From Limnomonas spitsbergensis (taxonomy: Eukaryota; Chlorophyta; Chlorophyceae; Chlamydomonadales), in the NCBI GenBank assembly GCA_037349105.1, contig JAYJMM010000123.1:3224001-3288000 (forward strand): a DNA stretch of 64,000 bases, given 5' to 3'. Position 1 is the stretch's first letter. Every line of letters begins with the position of its first letter. This document shows, piece after piece, positions 28,566 to 40,727 of this stretch. The notes under the pieces are model-generated. The model had not been told where the DNA came from, searched no databases, and saw only the letters and a list, made by a program, of their open reading frames with translations. Position numbers and translations under genes: made by a program.

Positions 28566-31174
28566 ATGAATATTTGTATCCCGAATCGGCTGCCCTACAG
28601 CACTCGCAGCGTTGGCAGTGCTCCACGCCAATTTCCCACGCTCCACATCGCACACCGGCGATCAGCGACAGGCGTGCATCGACGAAGCTTAGCCTCCACA
28701 TCTGACAAGTAATAATATTACCTTATGACCGGTACTGTCTTTAAAGCGGCAATTGAACTTGTCCTCTACCTAGTAGGGCGACTGGACAATCGACGACTGA
28801 GCCTAGCCCTGATGAGCCACAGCCATCCTCCTCATCTGGCTCTCAGGTGATTGAGGACGTGTTGAGCATGGACGCCATGCAAGGCCATCAATAAAGTTTT
28901 TTTGCCTACGCTGCAGCAGATCAGGAAGGAAAGAAATACTCTCTGATCCAGTTTGCAATGGCATCTCGGCCACCGCAGGACACGCCATGCGTCCTTATGG
29001 ATCGTATGCTCACTGTCCCATGGCATGCCCTTCAGAGCGCCAGTGTTTACCCCAGCCTTCGCAACAATCTCAGCCAGGGCGGAGCAAGCCACCACGAGGA
29101 TCAACCACAAAAATTGAAAGCTCGTGGTCACATGGCATGCCCTGTAAAGCACAGCCTCAGCGTTCACGCTAGGCTTTTCCTGTTTCAGCCAGGGCTCACA
29201 ATGCAACCACAAGAATAGGCCACAATATTTGTCGGCATTGGTGCCATGGCGTGCTCTGGAAATTACAATATCAGCATTCACCCCAGCCCTTACCACCGTC
29301 TTAACCAGGGCTAATTAGGATGGTGTAGCGCCCCTGGATGATAATGAGTCAAAGGCTATGCAAATGTACAATGCTGTACATCTATATATTGGATAGTATA
29401 TTGTGTCTTAGGATATACTTTGTCATACACGGACAGTAATGAGCAAGGCCACACACTTCACATTGCAATACTCTTGTTCGTGTCCAACATCATACGCAGA
29501 GTGCCACAGATGGGCCACAAATATTTAATGCGTGTGCTTGCATGGCGTGCCCAGATTGAGACATGGGCAAGGACTGTGGTACTACAGGCTGAACTTTGCT
29601 TCGCGGAAGTCAAGTGCTATTATTTGTTGGGCATGTCTTCACCCATGTCGACATCAAGACTGGTCGTTTTATTGCCTCATGCTAGATTCAATGCATGCAT
29701 CCTGCAGACTGCCTGCCCTGACCCGCTCCCACTGTGCATGCATGTATTTGAGCACAGGAATCGGAGGAAGCTGTTGAGGAAGAAGATGATGAAGGCTTCA
29801 GCGAATTTGCCACAAAAATCTATCAAGGGGGCCTGACATTCATGATCACCTTTGTGGTGGCATTCATGTTGCCGTCGCTCACACCGAAGTTTGTCCAGGT
29901 ATGGGATTCTATGACCTGTGTTCGACATTTCTTTTCAGTTTTTTGCCTGAAATAGGCTGCACCAGGCATGTGTTGTACACACGTCTGATATGATGAGCAT
30001 TGTCTGCATGCCACTGTCATAAGGGGGTGCATGAGCTGCATTTCAGCTGCATCCTGGCCTACTGCTTGAGATTTTTGGTGTTGCAATCCCAGTTGCTAGG
30101 GCCACTGGCCGTGTGTTGATCCAGGTTTGGTCCCTATCGGCCCTGTGATGATCGCCCAGCGGCCTGCCAACAGTTAAATGCTGCGCGGTACAATTAAGAG
30201 TCCTTTTCAGCAAGACATTGCCGTAAGAAATTTACTTTTTGTATTTTTTTACCATGGAAGAGAAAAACATGCCGGTTTTATGAACAAAAACACTAACCAG
30301 TTTTGTAGGAATTCAAAAATTGGTCCAGTCAAATGTGGCTTCAAAAAGCAAGTGGCTGTTCCCTGTGGTAGCAAATCGATTATGCTGTAATTGAATACTG
30401 ATGCTTTGCATGTGCTGTCCAAGTACTGAAGGGCGAGAATTTGGCTTTCATGTATACACAAGTTTCTGTCCATCACATGTCATTGTGCAACGAGCGGTGC
30501 ATTTCCTCTCCCTGATTTGTGTTACCGCTTCAAGACAATTGTATTGATTGATTGCTCATCGCCTTTGATTGCTCATCGCCTTCCTCATTGCTTACTCATT
30601 CCTTTTTTGATGATGCAGGACGGCCTTGGGATTTCCGGGATAGCCATCTTGTCATTGATCACGTAAGTTTCTTTCACGAGGGTTAGTCTTCAGGGCACAG
30701 TCTGTGATAAACGTGCGATGTCTTAGAGGCGGAGCACATAGCCGTCGATACAACATTGGTTTGTATTCGGGTATAACCAACCAACCTTACAAAGTCGGTC
30801 ACTGTTGTAAGTAATGAGCTGGACAGGCTGCCGAGGCTTATCCTGCTGCTTTGAGGTGATCCAGTCTCTTGTCAAGCCCTGGGACCAGAGCCCTCAGACA
30901 TAACTGCTGCGCTTTCATGCCATGCTGATGCTGGAAAGCTGATTGACTGTTTAAGACACACTCTGTTGTGACGCCCTCTTCATTATAAATATTATTATTA
31001 TGAGCCAGGCATGGGCTCAAATTACCGCTGATTTATCTTGCCCCCAATGCTCATCGTCCTTGCAGGGCAGCGTCTGTTACAGTTCTAACCGGAGAGACGC
31101 CTGAGGATTCAGTGCCTACCGAATCTGTGCCTACCGATTCCGCGCCTGAGGATTCCGCACCTAAAGATTCATGA
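28566..31174 (+). CDS. Small unrecognised membrane protein, probably plastid-targeted, copy 1
   Basis: Not assigned to a known family. Exons: 28566-28708, 28774-28846, 29758-29898, 30619-30662, 31066-31174. Phases are 2, 0, 0 and 2, giving 169 residues. Residues 1-50 lack acidic residues until near the end and are rich in Arg and Ser, like a transit peptide. An acidic Ser/Pro stretch (EPSPDEPQPSSSSG, then EEAVEEEDDEGFSEF) follows. Then come two hydrophobic segments, GGLTFMITFVVAFMLPSL and GISGIAILSLITAASVTVL, consistent with a helical hairpin. The tail is an imperfect repeat of (P-T/E-D/E-S-x). It is divergent from the RETICULATA-like gene, so a shared plastid role is possible, but that is inference. 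Consistent splice phases, and a frame that stays open over five exons, support a real gene. Confidence 0.75.
30000..30175 (-). repeat. Dispersed SINE/MITE-like repeat in intron 3 of the small gene
   Basis: It reads TTTCAGCTGCATCCTGGCCT, then GGCCACTGGCCGTGTG, then CAGGTTTGGTCCCTATCGGC, then GATCGCCCAGCGGCC. This is an inverted copy of the family core. It is duplicated exactly at 39352-39527. Confidence 0.5.
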
Positions 31175-31375
31175 TACTGGATCAGCCCCTCAAGCGTGTC
31201 TGTTCTTGGTTATCAGTGTTTCAGGGCGGAATTCTCTGCTGATGTATACGAGACCTGGTGGTGCATCACAACCTCCTGTTCTATTGCTGCTTGTAAGGGT
31301 GGTCAGGATCTTTTGGGGGTGTAACTCCAAGTGCGGCTCTGATAGCTTCTGGAAGTCTCGAGTTTTGATGTCGCG

Positions 31376-33750
31376 GGCTGTCGGACATAGCCTACTGTCA
31401 GGCTGTCGGACATAGCCTACTGTCAGGCTGTCGGACATAGCCTACTGTCAGGCTGTCGGACATAGCCTACTGTCAGGCTGTCGGACATAGCCTACTGTCA
31501 GGCTGTCGGACATAGCCTACTGTCAGGCTGTCGGACATAGCCTACTGTCAGGCTGTCGGACATAGCCTACTGTCAGGCTGTCGGACATAGCCTACTGTCA
31601 GGCTGTCGGACATAGCCTACTGTCAGGCTGTCGGACATAGCCTACTGTCAGGCTGTCGGACATAGCCTACTGTCAGGCTGTCGGACATAGCCTACTGTCA
31701 GGCTGTCGGACATAGCCTACTGTCAGGCTGTCGGACATAGCCTACTGTCAGGCTGTCGGACATAGCCAACTGTCAGGCTGTCGGACATAGCCTACTGTCA
31801 GGCTGTCGGACATAGCCTACTGTCAGGCTGTCGGACATAGCCTACTGTCAGGCTGTCGGACATAGCCTACTGTCAGGCTGTCGGACATAGCCTACTGTCA
31901 GGCTGTCGGACATAGCCTACTGTCAGGCTGTCGGACATAGCCTACTGTCAGGCTGTCGGACATAGCCTACTGTCAGGCTGTCGGACATAGCCTACTGTCA
32001 GGCTGTCGGACATAGCCTACTGTCAGGCTGTCGGACATAGCCTACTGTCAGGCTGTCGGACATAGCCTACTGTCAGGCTGTCGGACATAGCCTACTGTCA
32101 GGCTGTCGGACATAGCCTACTGTCAGGCTGTCGGACATAGCCTACTGTCAGGCTGTCGGACATAGCCTACTGTCAGGCTGTCGGACATAGCCTACTGTCA
32201 GGCTGTCGGACATAGCCTACTGTCAGGCTGTCGGACATAGCCTACTGTCAGGCTGTCGGACATAGCCTACTGTCAGGCTGTCGGACATAGCCTACTGTCA
32301 GGCTGTCGGACATAGCCTACTGTCAGGCTGTCGGACATAGCCTACTGTCAGGCTGTCGGACATAGCCTAGTTTCAGGCTGTCGGACATAGCCTACTGTCA
32401 GGCTGTCGGACATAGCCTACTGTCAGGCTGTCGGACATAGCCTACTGTCAGGCTGTCGGACATAGCCTAGTTTCAGGCTGTCGGACATAGCCTACTGTCA
32501 GGCTGTCGGACATAGCCTACTGTCAGGCTGTCGGGCATAGCCTACTGTCAGGCTGTCGGACATAGCCTACTGTCAGGCTGTCGGACATAGCCTACTGTCA
32601 GGCTGTCGGACATAGCCTACTGTCAGGCTGTCGGACATAGCCTACTGTCAGGCTGTCGGACATAGCCTACTGTCAGGCTGTCGGACATAGCCTACTGTCA
32701 GGCTGTCGGACATAGCCTACTGTCAGGCTGTCGGACATAGCCTACTGTCAGGCTGTCGGACATAGCCTAGTTTCAGGCTGTCGGACATAGCCTACTGTCA
32801 GGCTGTCGGACATAGCCTACTGTCAGGCTGTCGGACATAGCCTACTGTCAGGCTGTCGGACATAGCCTAGTTTCAGGCTGTCGGACATAGCCTACTGTCA
32901 GGCTGTCGGACATAGCCTACTGTCAGGCTGTCGGACATAGCCTACTGTCAGGCTGTCGGACATAGCCTAGTTTCAGGCTGTCGGACATAGCCTACTGTCA
33001 GGCTGTCGGACATAGCCTACTGTCAGGCTGTCGGACATAGCCTACTGTCAGGCTGTCGGACATAGCCTACTGTCAGGCTGTCGGACATAGCCTACTGTCA
33101 GGCTGTCGGACATAGCCTACTGTCAGGCTGTCGGACATAGCCTACTGTCAGGCTGTCGGACATAGCCTACTGTCAGGCTGTCGGACATAGCCTACTGTCA
33201 GGCTGTCGGACATAGCCTACTGTCAGGCTGTCGGACATAGCCTACTGTCAGGCTGTCGGACATAGCCTACTGTCAGGCTGTCGGACATAGCCTACTGTCA
33301 GGCTGTCGGACATAGCCTACTGTCAGGCTGTCGGACATAGCCTACTGTCAGGCTGTCGGACATAGCCTACTGTCAGGCTGTCGGACATAGCCTACTGTCA
33401 GGCTGTCGGACATAGCCTACTGTCAGGCTGTCGGACATAGCCTACTGTCAGGCTGTCGGACATAGCCTACTGTCAGGCTGTCGGACATAGCCTACTGTCA
33501 GGCTGTCGGACATAGCCTACTGTCAGGCTGTCGGACATAGCCTACTGTCAGGCTGTCGGACATAGCCTACTGTCAGGCTGTCGGACATAGCCTACTGTCA
33601 GGCTGTCGGACATAGCCTACTGTCAGGCTGTCGGACATAGCCTACTGTCAGGCTGTCGGACATAGCCTAGTTTCAGGCTGTCGGACATAGCCTACTGTCA
33701 GGCTGTCGGACATAGCCTACTGTCAGGCTGTCGGACATAGCCTAGTTTCA
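31376..33750 (+). repeat. 25-bp minisatellite, exactly 95 units, copy 1
   Basis: The unit begins GGCTGTCGGACATAGCC and ends TACTGTCA. The span of 2,375 bp is 95 x 25 with no length variation. Variants: CCAAC in unit 16, a G in unit 47 (TCGGGCATAG), and TAGTTTCA in place of TACTGTCA in units 40, 44, 56, 60, 64, 92 and 95. Each unit contains the short palindrome TGTC-G-GACA flanked by GGC and GCC. It starts 200 bp after the stop codon of the small membrane-protein gene, so it may fall in its 3' UTR. Confidence 0.97.
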
Positions 33751-35394
33751 GCAAGTACGTGCACCCACACTGTTTTGTGAGAACCAGTACCGTATCTGGC
33801 AGCTTTGTGATAATCCCATTGCAGCTCTGGGGGTGATCCGTCGCCTAGTTGAGGTTTTGCATGATGCCAGTGTGGTTTTCTTATCAAACGTTTCGTCAGT
33901 GCTTGAAATGGTTATTTGGTACTGAGGTAGGTGTCCCGCACACCCACTGGGCGCTTGACGGGCTTCCAATCTGAAAACCTTTAACCGAATGCAGCTTGGT
34001 CAATTGCGCCACTCCTTCCCACGTAACCACGTTCGACAGGTCTGCATGCTGCATTAACTTGCTTTCCATGCCTTTATTTACCTATACTAGCAAGACATCC
34101 AGTGCGCAGCTTCAGCCGACCTGGTTATCTTTTGGTCTTTGAGATCAACATTCGTAACAGTCATTTACCGTTTGGTCCAAACCAGTCAACAGTAAAATCC
34201 GATGGGGAGGCCAAGAGTATACTTACGCACTCTATCCTTCAACGTTGTAAAGCTTGATGAGAGCATTTCAAATCTGGGAGTTTAACGATTGTTGCCCAGG
34301 GTGTGGGGTGCAATGATAGGGTTCAATTTTGTATGGGGGGAGGAAGGAGGTTATGAACCCCTCTGCCCCCCCTCCTTCCTCGGCCAATCAGTGAAATTCC
34401 CTGATAGTCACCGCTAGAGCCAGATCATGTCGGATCGTGCCTTGAATCCTAGAGCACGAGTTGTATTTATGGATTGACTGTCAAACACTTTTGCATCTCT
34501 CAGGAAAGAGCAGTGACAGGCACCTGCTGATGGCCAGAGTGCCACACAACACTACTAACATGGAGCAGTGGAGCACGTGGTTCATTGAATGGCAACACGT
34601 TATTCAGAGTGGATTTTAGCTATACCTTGGCTGTGTCTGTGGTGGTGTGCCTTGGTTGTTATTTTCCGTCCCGGCATGTAGGGGTATATTTGTTAAATAT
34701 AAAAAGGTCAAAGCTGCATGTGGTCCAGGCGGAAAAACCTAACCTTTGCACGTTACAATTACCAGGATTTGCTGAAGTAGTTTGTAGCCTACTACGTAAG
34801 GCACTGGTGGTCGTCCGTCCATATTTTTTGTCACAGCGCCCGTGCATCCACACAACAGCCTTTGAGCTAGAAGTATGTGGACTAACGTGGGCATTGCCAT
34901 AAATAATGTGAATTTTTTGTAACGTTTTACAGACGAGCGAGGCTTCACCCCTGGGCTTCACATTTAAGGCAGGGGATGAGAGCCCATAAATGCTACGAGC
35001 ACAAAATAAACTACAGCAGTGAGCGAAAAAACCTGTCCCCCCTGGGCAAGCAACCAAAACACAACCGCTAGCAAATGGGGTGGGAATGAACCCCATAGTG
35101 CAGAAGATAAGCTCCAATCACAATATATGACATGGGAGCAAAAGTGAATTTGAGCGCCGCCTACGAAATAAAAAGGGGGGGGAAATGTTAATACCAGTTC
35201 GAGACTACAATCCTTTTTCTTTATGCATTGAAAGATAAAGGAATCCATATTCCTTAAAAAATAGGCTTAAACCAAGCATTTATCTTTTGCACCTGTACAT
35301 TCACTTACTGATCCATGACCACATCAGCATCCATTTAAACAATCTGGGAATGAAGGTTGAATAGATGGCAAAGGTCAATAACGTGACACCTCTG
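33751..35394. other. Non-coding stretch between minisatellite and LINE tail (copy 1)
   Basis: No supported gene. Open frames on both strands (for example 34659-35117 minus and 34585-34902 plus) overlap each other and show no domain. A GGGGGGAGGAAGGAGG..CCCCCCTCCTTCCTC imperfect inverted repeat lies at 34337-34381. The segment recurs at 43103-44746. Confidence 0.5.
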
Positions 35395-35857
35395 GGCCCG
35401 CTCAAAGCTCGGCCGCATGGGCGCCCAACTGTTCAGAAGGGAGAAAACAAGAAATTAAAAGGAAGAAGGGGGGGAAGGAACAAAAGGAGAGGCCGGGAAG
35501 GCAAAGAAGACCAAGTCCGACACCTGAGTTCAACTAGAGACTAGCCCTCAACAAAGCCTCTAAGAAAAGAAAAGTCCACAAAAGCAAGCTTATCCCACCC
35601 CTGCTTGGCCGCGAGGGCGCCCCACTGATCAGAAGGGAGAAGAGAAGAAACTAAAAAGGGGGCAAACAACAAAAAAATGACCGAAAGGGAAGGCCGGAAA
35701 GGCAAATGACACCTGCACCTCAGAATCCCTAGAGACTAACCCTCATCAAAGCCCTCAGCACAGTCCACAAAAGCAAGTGCAACCCGCCCCAGCTCAGCCT
35801 GGTGCAGCTAGTGGAAGTTAGTGGCAGCGCCCGGAGGACCTGCCCACCCCCGCTCCC
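35395..35857 (-). mobile_element. LINE 3' tail truncated by the duplication joint
   Basis: The sequence equals the 3' part of the LINE at 44747-45209. It contains a ~185-bp unit repeated about twice: CTCGGCCGCATGGGCGCCCA..CAGAAGGGAGAA..GAGACTAGCCCTCA, then TTGGCCGCGAGGGCGCCCCA..CAGAAGGGAGAA..GAGACTAACCCTCA. At 35855-35858 the LINE breaks off and RETICULATA exon 4 sequence begins, so this piece has only the 3' end. Confidence 0.75.
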
Positions 35858-37204
35858 GGGTCTGCCATCAGGCGTCCGACAAACTCCCGTGCCATCTGCA
35901 TTTTCAGGCAAGGGTTCGTAGGTTGGAAGGATTTCAGGCTAAAGCATAACCAATTGCTAACACGGTAAAGGGTGTTTAACAACTCCAGACAGAGTGACTT
36001 GAGACCAGCGAAGGTCTTGACACCGGGTCACATACAATAATACAAGGGTTTGCAGCAGAGGCTTTTTAAAAAGACCATCAGCATGCAAAAACTGCTTGCA
36101 TGCTGGTGGTTAGTGTTCAGCATTTGTTGCCTCTAGCGTGCGAAAAGTAACTTTGCATGAGAGGCGCATTTTCTGCTTAGGCATACTTATCCTGCATGGC
36201 TGCATGCCCAGGACCTACCGTAGGTGGCAGGTTGCGTGTCACCGTCCTCGTCACACTTGGCCGCACGTCCATGCTGAAGAACCGCACCAGCTGTGCTGAG
36301 CTGAACAGACCCATTTCCACAGCCCTCCGGATGATCAGCGGCAGGTCGGAAACGGTGCGCATCCATTCAGCGAAGACAGCTGCGATGCTGAACTTGTCGA
36401 ACGACTCGGGGATCAGCGTTCGCAAGAAACCATCTCCCTGGTTCTCACCCTCGCCGTCACCGTCGCCATCACCATCACCGGCAAAGTAGTCATCATCATC
36501 GCCACCATCATCACCACCACCACCTGGATAACACATTCAATCATGCCCACAAAATTAGGGAGCAGGCCTGAGATGTTCATGCTTATCTTCATGTGCTCAA
36601 AAGATGCTCAGCACCAGCACCAGCAGTTACAGCAGTATCTACTAGCAAGGGCTCATACATGCTCAGAGAGCAGCCCCCCGCACACCCAGGCCTGTAAGCC
36701 CAGTCGCACGAAATGCTTACCGTTGTGGTTGTGCTTGCCACTGTCACCACCGCTGCCTCCATCGTCAAGCTTCGGGCCTTGCACCACTGGCGAGGGCATC
36801 ACAAAGCTGAGCTTGCTGCGCTCCATGGTTGCTCCCAAACTGCTACCAGAGCCCATGTCACCCTTCGCCATCATGGTGATGTAAGGCTTCACAGACTCCT
36901 CGTGGGACTCCTGAGGGGGAGAACCACAACATGATACTTTGAGCACCTGCTTCAAGCCTGCTTCTTTCAGACCGGAATGTCACAAGTGTGTAGGTGGGTT
37001 CATCAAGATGAAAAAAGTCGGTTCCGGTACTCGGGTTGTGCAATCTGAAATCTGGCGAGTTGCGACCCGTACCTCGTTAGGATGGAATGCGACGCCGCTG
37101 GCAGACACAATGAGAGTCTTACGAGATGATGCAGGAACCGTGCGGGAAGATTGGGACTTGCGGATTATAGAGGCAGAGCGCAGACCTGACGATGGGCCAA
37201 GCAT
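35818..37204 (-). pseudogene. 3'-truncated second copy of the RETICULATA-like gene
   Basis: Exons 1-3 are intact copies (37204-37073, 36910-36721, 36523-36219). Exon 4 (from 35895) breaks at 35858-35855, after MADPG, where it joins LINE sequence. Read on, it adds AGVGRSSGRCH and stops at 35818, giving a predicted 234-residue product. The conserved ARGDxF signature, the membrane segments and the C-terminal half are lost. The promoter region is duplicated intact, so a truncated plastid-targeted product could still be made. One substitution (36640, intronic) separates it from the parent in the parts compared. Confidence 0.88.
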
Positions 37205-37917
37205 GGTCCTGCTGAGTCCAGCTTCCTACAGGCAGCGGGAAAGGCAGCATACGTTATTTCCATATCTATTGAGGACAAACCCTATCACATAGTTCCTTCA
37301 CACAGGCCAGGTCAGGTGGTGTTTTCGAGAGGTTTCTAGGGTGGGGCCAGAAGATAGGAAGCTAGGAGGCAGGTTGTGCGAACAGCAAATGGCAGTAATT
37401 GATATCATTTAGACACACACCTCACGTGAGTGAGCGACGCCAATGCTCACATGAGCTGAGACCACAAGTTTGCGATGTGTCTTGGGTATGAGGGATGGAA
37501 GCATAGGCTTTTGCGTAGCCACGCATGACCTTTTGGCCACGCCAAGCCTGCCGGTGTTCATGCTGCCAATCATTCTTGTGATAAAGGGGTTTGGTGAAGG
37601 TCGGTTAAGAAGACAGGAACAGATATACAGAATATATCTGGAGCTGGAGCTTCTTGTGAAAGAGAGAGCTGAGTCTGGAATCGGCGAACTTGCCTTTGTC
37701 TATACCCTAACCCCAATCGCGACGATTCGGGTGGCGGTTGTCACGTCACACGTGGGGGCCCTAGGAGGGGGGCCTATGATGATTTCACAGAGACAGACAG
37801 ACAGACGCTCTGTAATCCCGCTTAATAGTACTCATCCCAGCGCTTTACGATAGTTATCGCCACGCACTCATCCTCTTCTCTCTACCTTTCGCCTTCGGAG
37901 GGACCACGAAATTTGTG
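37205..37917. promoter_or_regulatory. Second copy of the bidirectional promoter
   Basis: Matches 27853-28565, including both CACGTG cores (about 37425 and 37748). It serves the complete second small-protein gene on the right and the truncated RETICULATA copy on the left. Confidence 0.5.
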
Positions 37918-40526
37918 ATGAATATTTGTATCCCGAATCGGCTGCCCTACAGCACTCGCAGCGTTGGCAGTGCTCCACGCCAATTTCCCACGCTCCACAT
38001 CGCACACCGGCGATCAGCGACAGGCGTGCATCGACGAAGCTTAGCCTCCACATCTGACAAGTAATAATATTACCTTATGACCGGTACTGTCTTTAAAGCG
38101 GCAATTGAACTTGTCCTCTACCTAGTAGGGCGACTGGACAATCGACGACTGAGCCTAGCCCTGATGAGCCACAGCCATCCTCCTCATCTGGCTCTCAGGT
38201 GATTGAGGACGTGTTGAGCATGGACGCCATGCAAGGCCATCAATAAAGTTTTTTTGCCTACGCTGCAGCAGATCAGGAAGGAAAGAAATACTCTCTGATC
38301 CAGTTTGCAATGGCATCTCGGCCACCGCAGGACACGCCATGCGTCCTTATGGATCGTATGCTCACTGTCCCATGGCATGCCCTTCAGAGCGCCAGTGTTT
38401 ACCCCAGCCTTCGCAACAATCTCAGCCAGGGCGGAGCAAGCCACCACGAGGATCAACCACAAAAATTGAAAGCTCGTGGTCACATGGCATGCCCTGTAAA
38501 GCACAGCCTCAGCGTTCACGCTAGGCTTTTCCTGTTTCAGCCAGGGCTCACAATGCAACCACAAGAATAGGCCACAATATTTGTCGGCATTGGTGCCATG
38601 GCGTGCTCTGGAAATTACAATATCAGCATTCACCCCAGCCCTTACCACCGTCTTAACCAGGGCTAATTAGGATGGTGTAGCGCCCCTGGATGATAATGAG
38701 TCAAAGGCTATGCAAATGTACAATGCTGTACATCTATATATTGGATAGTATATTGTGTCTTAGGATATACTTTGTCATACACGGACAGTAATGAGCAAGG
38801 CCACACACTTCACATTGCAATACTCTTGTTCGTGTCCAACATCATACGCAGAGTGCCACAGATGGGCCACAAATATTTAATGCGTGTGCTTGCATGGCGT
38901 GCCCAGATTGAGACATGGGCAAGGACTGTGGTACTACAGGCTGAACTTTGCTTCGCGGAAGTCAAGTGCTATTATTTGTTGGGCATGTCTTCACCCATGT
39001 CGACATCAAGACTGGTCGTTTTATTGCCTCATGCTAGATTCAATGCATGCATCCTGCAGACTGCCTGCCCTGACCCGCTCCCACTGTGCATGCATGTATT
39101 TGAGCACAGGAATCGGAGGAAGCTGTTGAGGAAGAAGATGATGAAGGCTTCAGCGAATTTGCCACAAAAATCTATCAAGGGGGCCTGACATTCATGATCA
39201 CCTTTGTGGTGGCATTCATGTTGCCGTCGCTCACACCGAAGTTTGTCCAGGTATGGGATTCTATGACCTGTGTTCGACATTTCTTTTCAGTTTTTTGCCT
39301 GAAATAGGCTGCACCAGGCATGTGTTGTACACACGTCTGATATGATGAGCATTGTCTGCATGCCACTGTCATAAGGGGGTGCATGAGCTGCATTTCAGCT
39401 GCATCCTGGCCTACTGCTTGAGATTTTTGGTGTTGCAATCCCAGTTGCTAGGGCCACTGGCCGTGTGTTGATCCAGGTTTGGTCCCTATCGGCCCTGTGA
39501 TGATCGCCCAGCGGCCTGCCAACAGTTAAATGCTGCGCGGTACAATTAAGAGTCCTTTTCAGCAAGACATTGCCGTAAGAAATTTACTTTTTGTATTTTT
39601 TTACCATGGAAGAGAAAAACATGCCGGTTTTATGAACAAAAACACTAACCAGTTTTGTAGGAATTCAAAAATTGGTCCAGTCAAATGTGGCTTCAAAAAG
39701 CAAGTGGCTGTTCCCTGTGGTAGCAAATCGATTATGCTGTAATTGAATACTGATGCTTTGCATGTGCTGTCCAAGTACTGAAGGGCGAGAATTTGGCTTT
39801 CATGTATACACAAGTTTCTGTCCATCACATGTCATTGTGCAACGAGCGGTGCATTTCCTCTCCCTGATTTGTGTTACCGCTTCAAGACAATTGTATTGAT
39901 TGATTGCTCATCGCCTTTGATTGCTCATCGCCTTCCTCATTGCTTACTCATTCCTTTTTTGATGATGCAGGACGGCCTTGGGATTTCCGGGATAGCCATC
40001 TTGTCATTGATCACGTAAGTTTCTTTCACGAGGGTTAGTCTTCAGGGCACAGTCTGTGATAAACGTGCGATGTCTTAGAGGCGGAGCACATAGCCGTCGA
40101 TACAACATTGGTTTGTATTCGGGTATAACCAACCAACCTTACAAAGTCGGTCACTGTTGTAAGTAATGAGCTGGACAGGCTGCCGAGGCTTATCCTGCTG
40201 CTTTGAGGTGATCCAGTCTCTTGTCAAGCCCTGGGACCAGAGCCCTCAGACATAACTGCTGCGCTTTCATGCCATGCTGATGCTGGAAAGCTGATTGACT
40301 GTTTAAGACACACTCTGTTGTGACGCCCTCTTCATTATAAATATTATTATTATGAGCCAGGCATGGGCTCAAATTACCGCTGATTTATCTTGCCCCCAAT
40401 GCTCATCGTCCTTGCAGGGCAGCGTCTGTTACAGTTCTAACCGGAGAGACGCCTGAGGATTCAGTGCCTACCGAATCTGTGCCTACCGATTCCGCGCCTG
40501 AGGATTCCGCACCTAAAGATTCATGA
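37918..40526 (+). CDS. Small unrecognised membrane protein, complete second copy
   Basis: Exons 37918-38060, 38126-38198, 39110-39250, 39971-40014 and 40418-40526 are the exons of 28566-31174 shifted by 9,352 bp. No difference was seen in the coding exons or splice sites, so the predicted 169-residue protein is the same. With its promoter included, this is a true gene-dosage duplication. A second inverted SINE-like repeat sits in intron 3 (39352-39527). The function is unknown, as for the first copy. Confidence 0.75.
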
Positions 40527-40727
40527 TACTGGATCAGCCCCTCAAGCGTGTCTGTTCTTGGTTATCAGTGTTTCAGGGCGGAATTCTCTGCTGATGTATA
40601 CGAGACCTGGTGGTGCATCACAACCTCCTGTTCTATTGCTGCTTGTAAGGGTGGTCAGGATCTTTTGGGGGTGTAACTCCAAGTGCGGCTCTGATAGCTT
40701 CTGGAAGTCTCGAGTTTTGATGTCGCG

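Larger units (their letters stand above)
26503..35854. repeat. 9,352-bp tandem segmental duplication, copy 1
   Basis: Every base checked recurs exactly 9,352 bp later, with one substitution seen (A at 27288, T at 36640). The offset is unchanged at both ends and across the minisatellite, so there is no net indel. The unit runs from RETICULATA exon 4 to within a LINE 3' end. The joint shares CCCG (26503-26506, 35855-35858, 45207-45210), a 4-bp microhomology. Confidence 0.95.

Noticed and set aside
31376..33750. CRISPR-like array
   Set aside because: Units are contiguous 25-bp tandem repeats with no unique spacers, in a eukaryotic genome.
33940..34025. Possible tRNA on the minus strand (A-box-like TGGCGCAATTG)
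   Set aside because: No B-box and no consistent acceptor or T-stem pairing found.
34659..35117. 152-codon minus frame (and its duplicate at 44011-44469)
   Set aside because: No domain, no splice context, and an overlapping plus-strand frame. Its conservation between copies only reflects the recent duplication.
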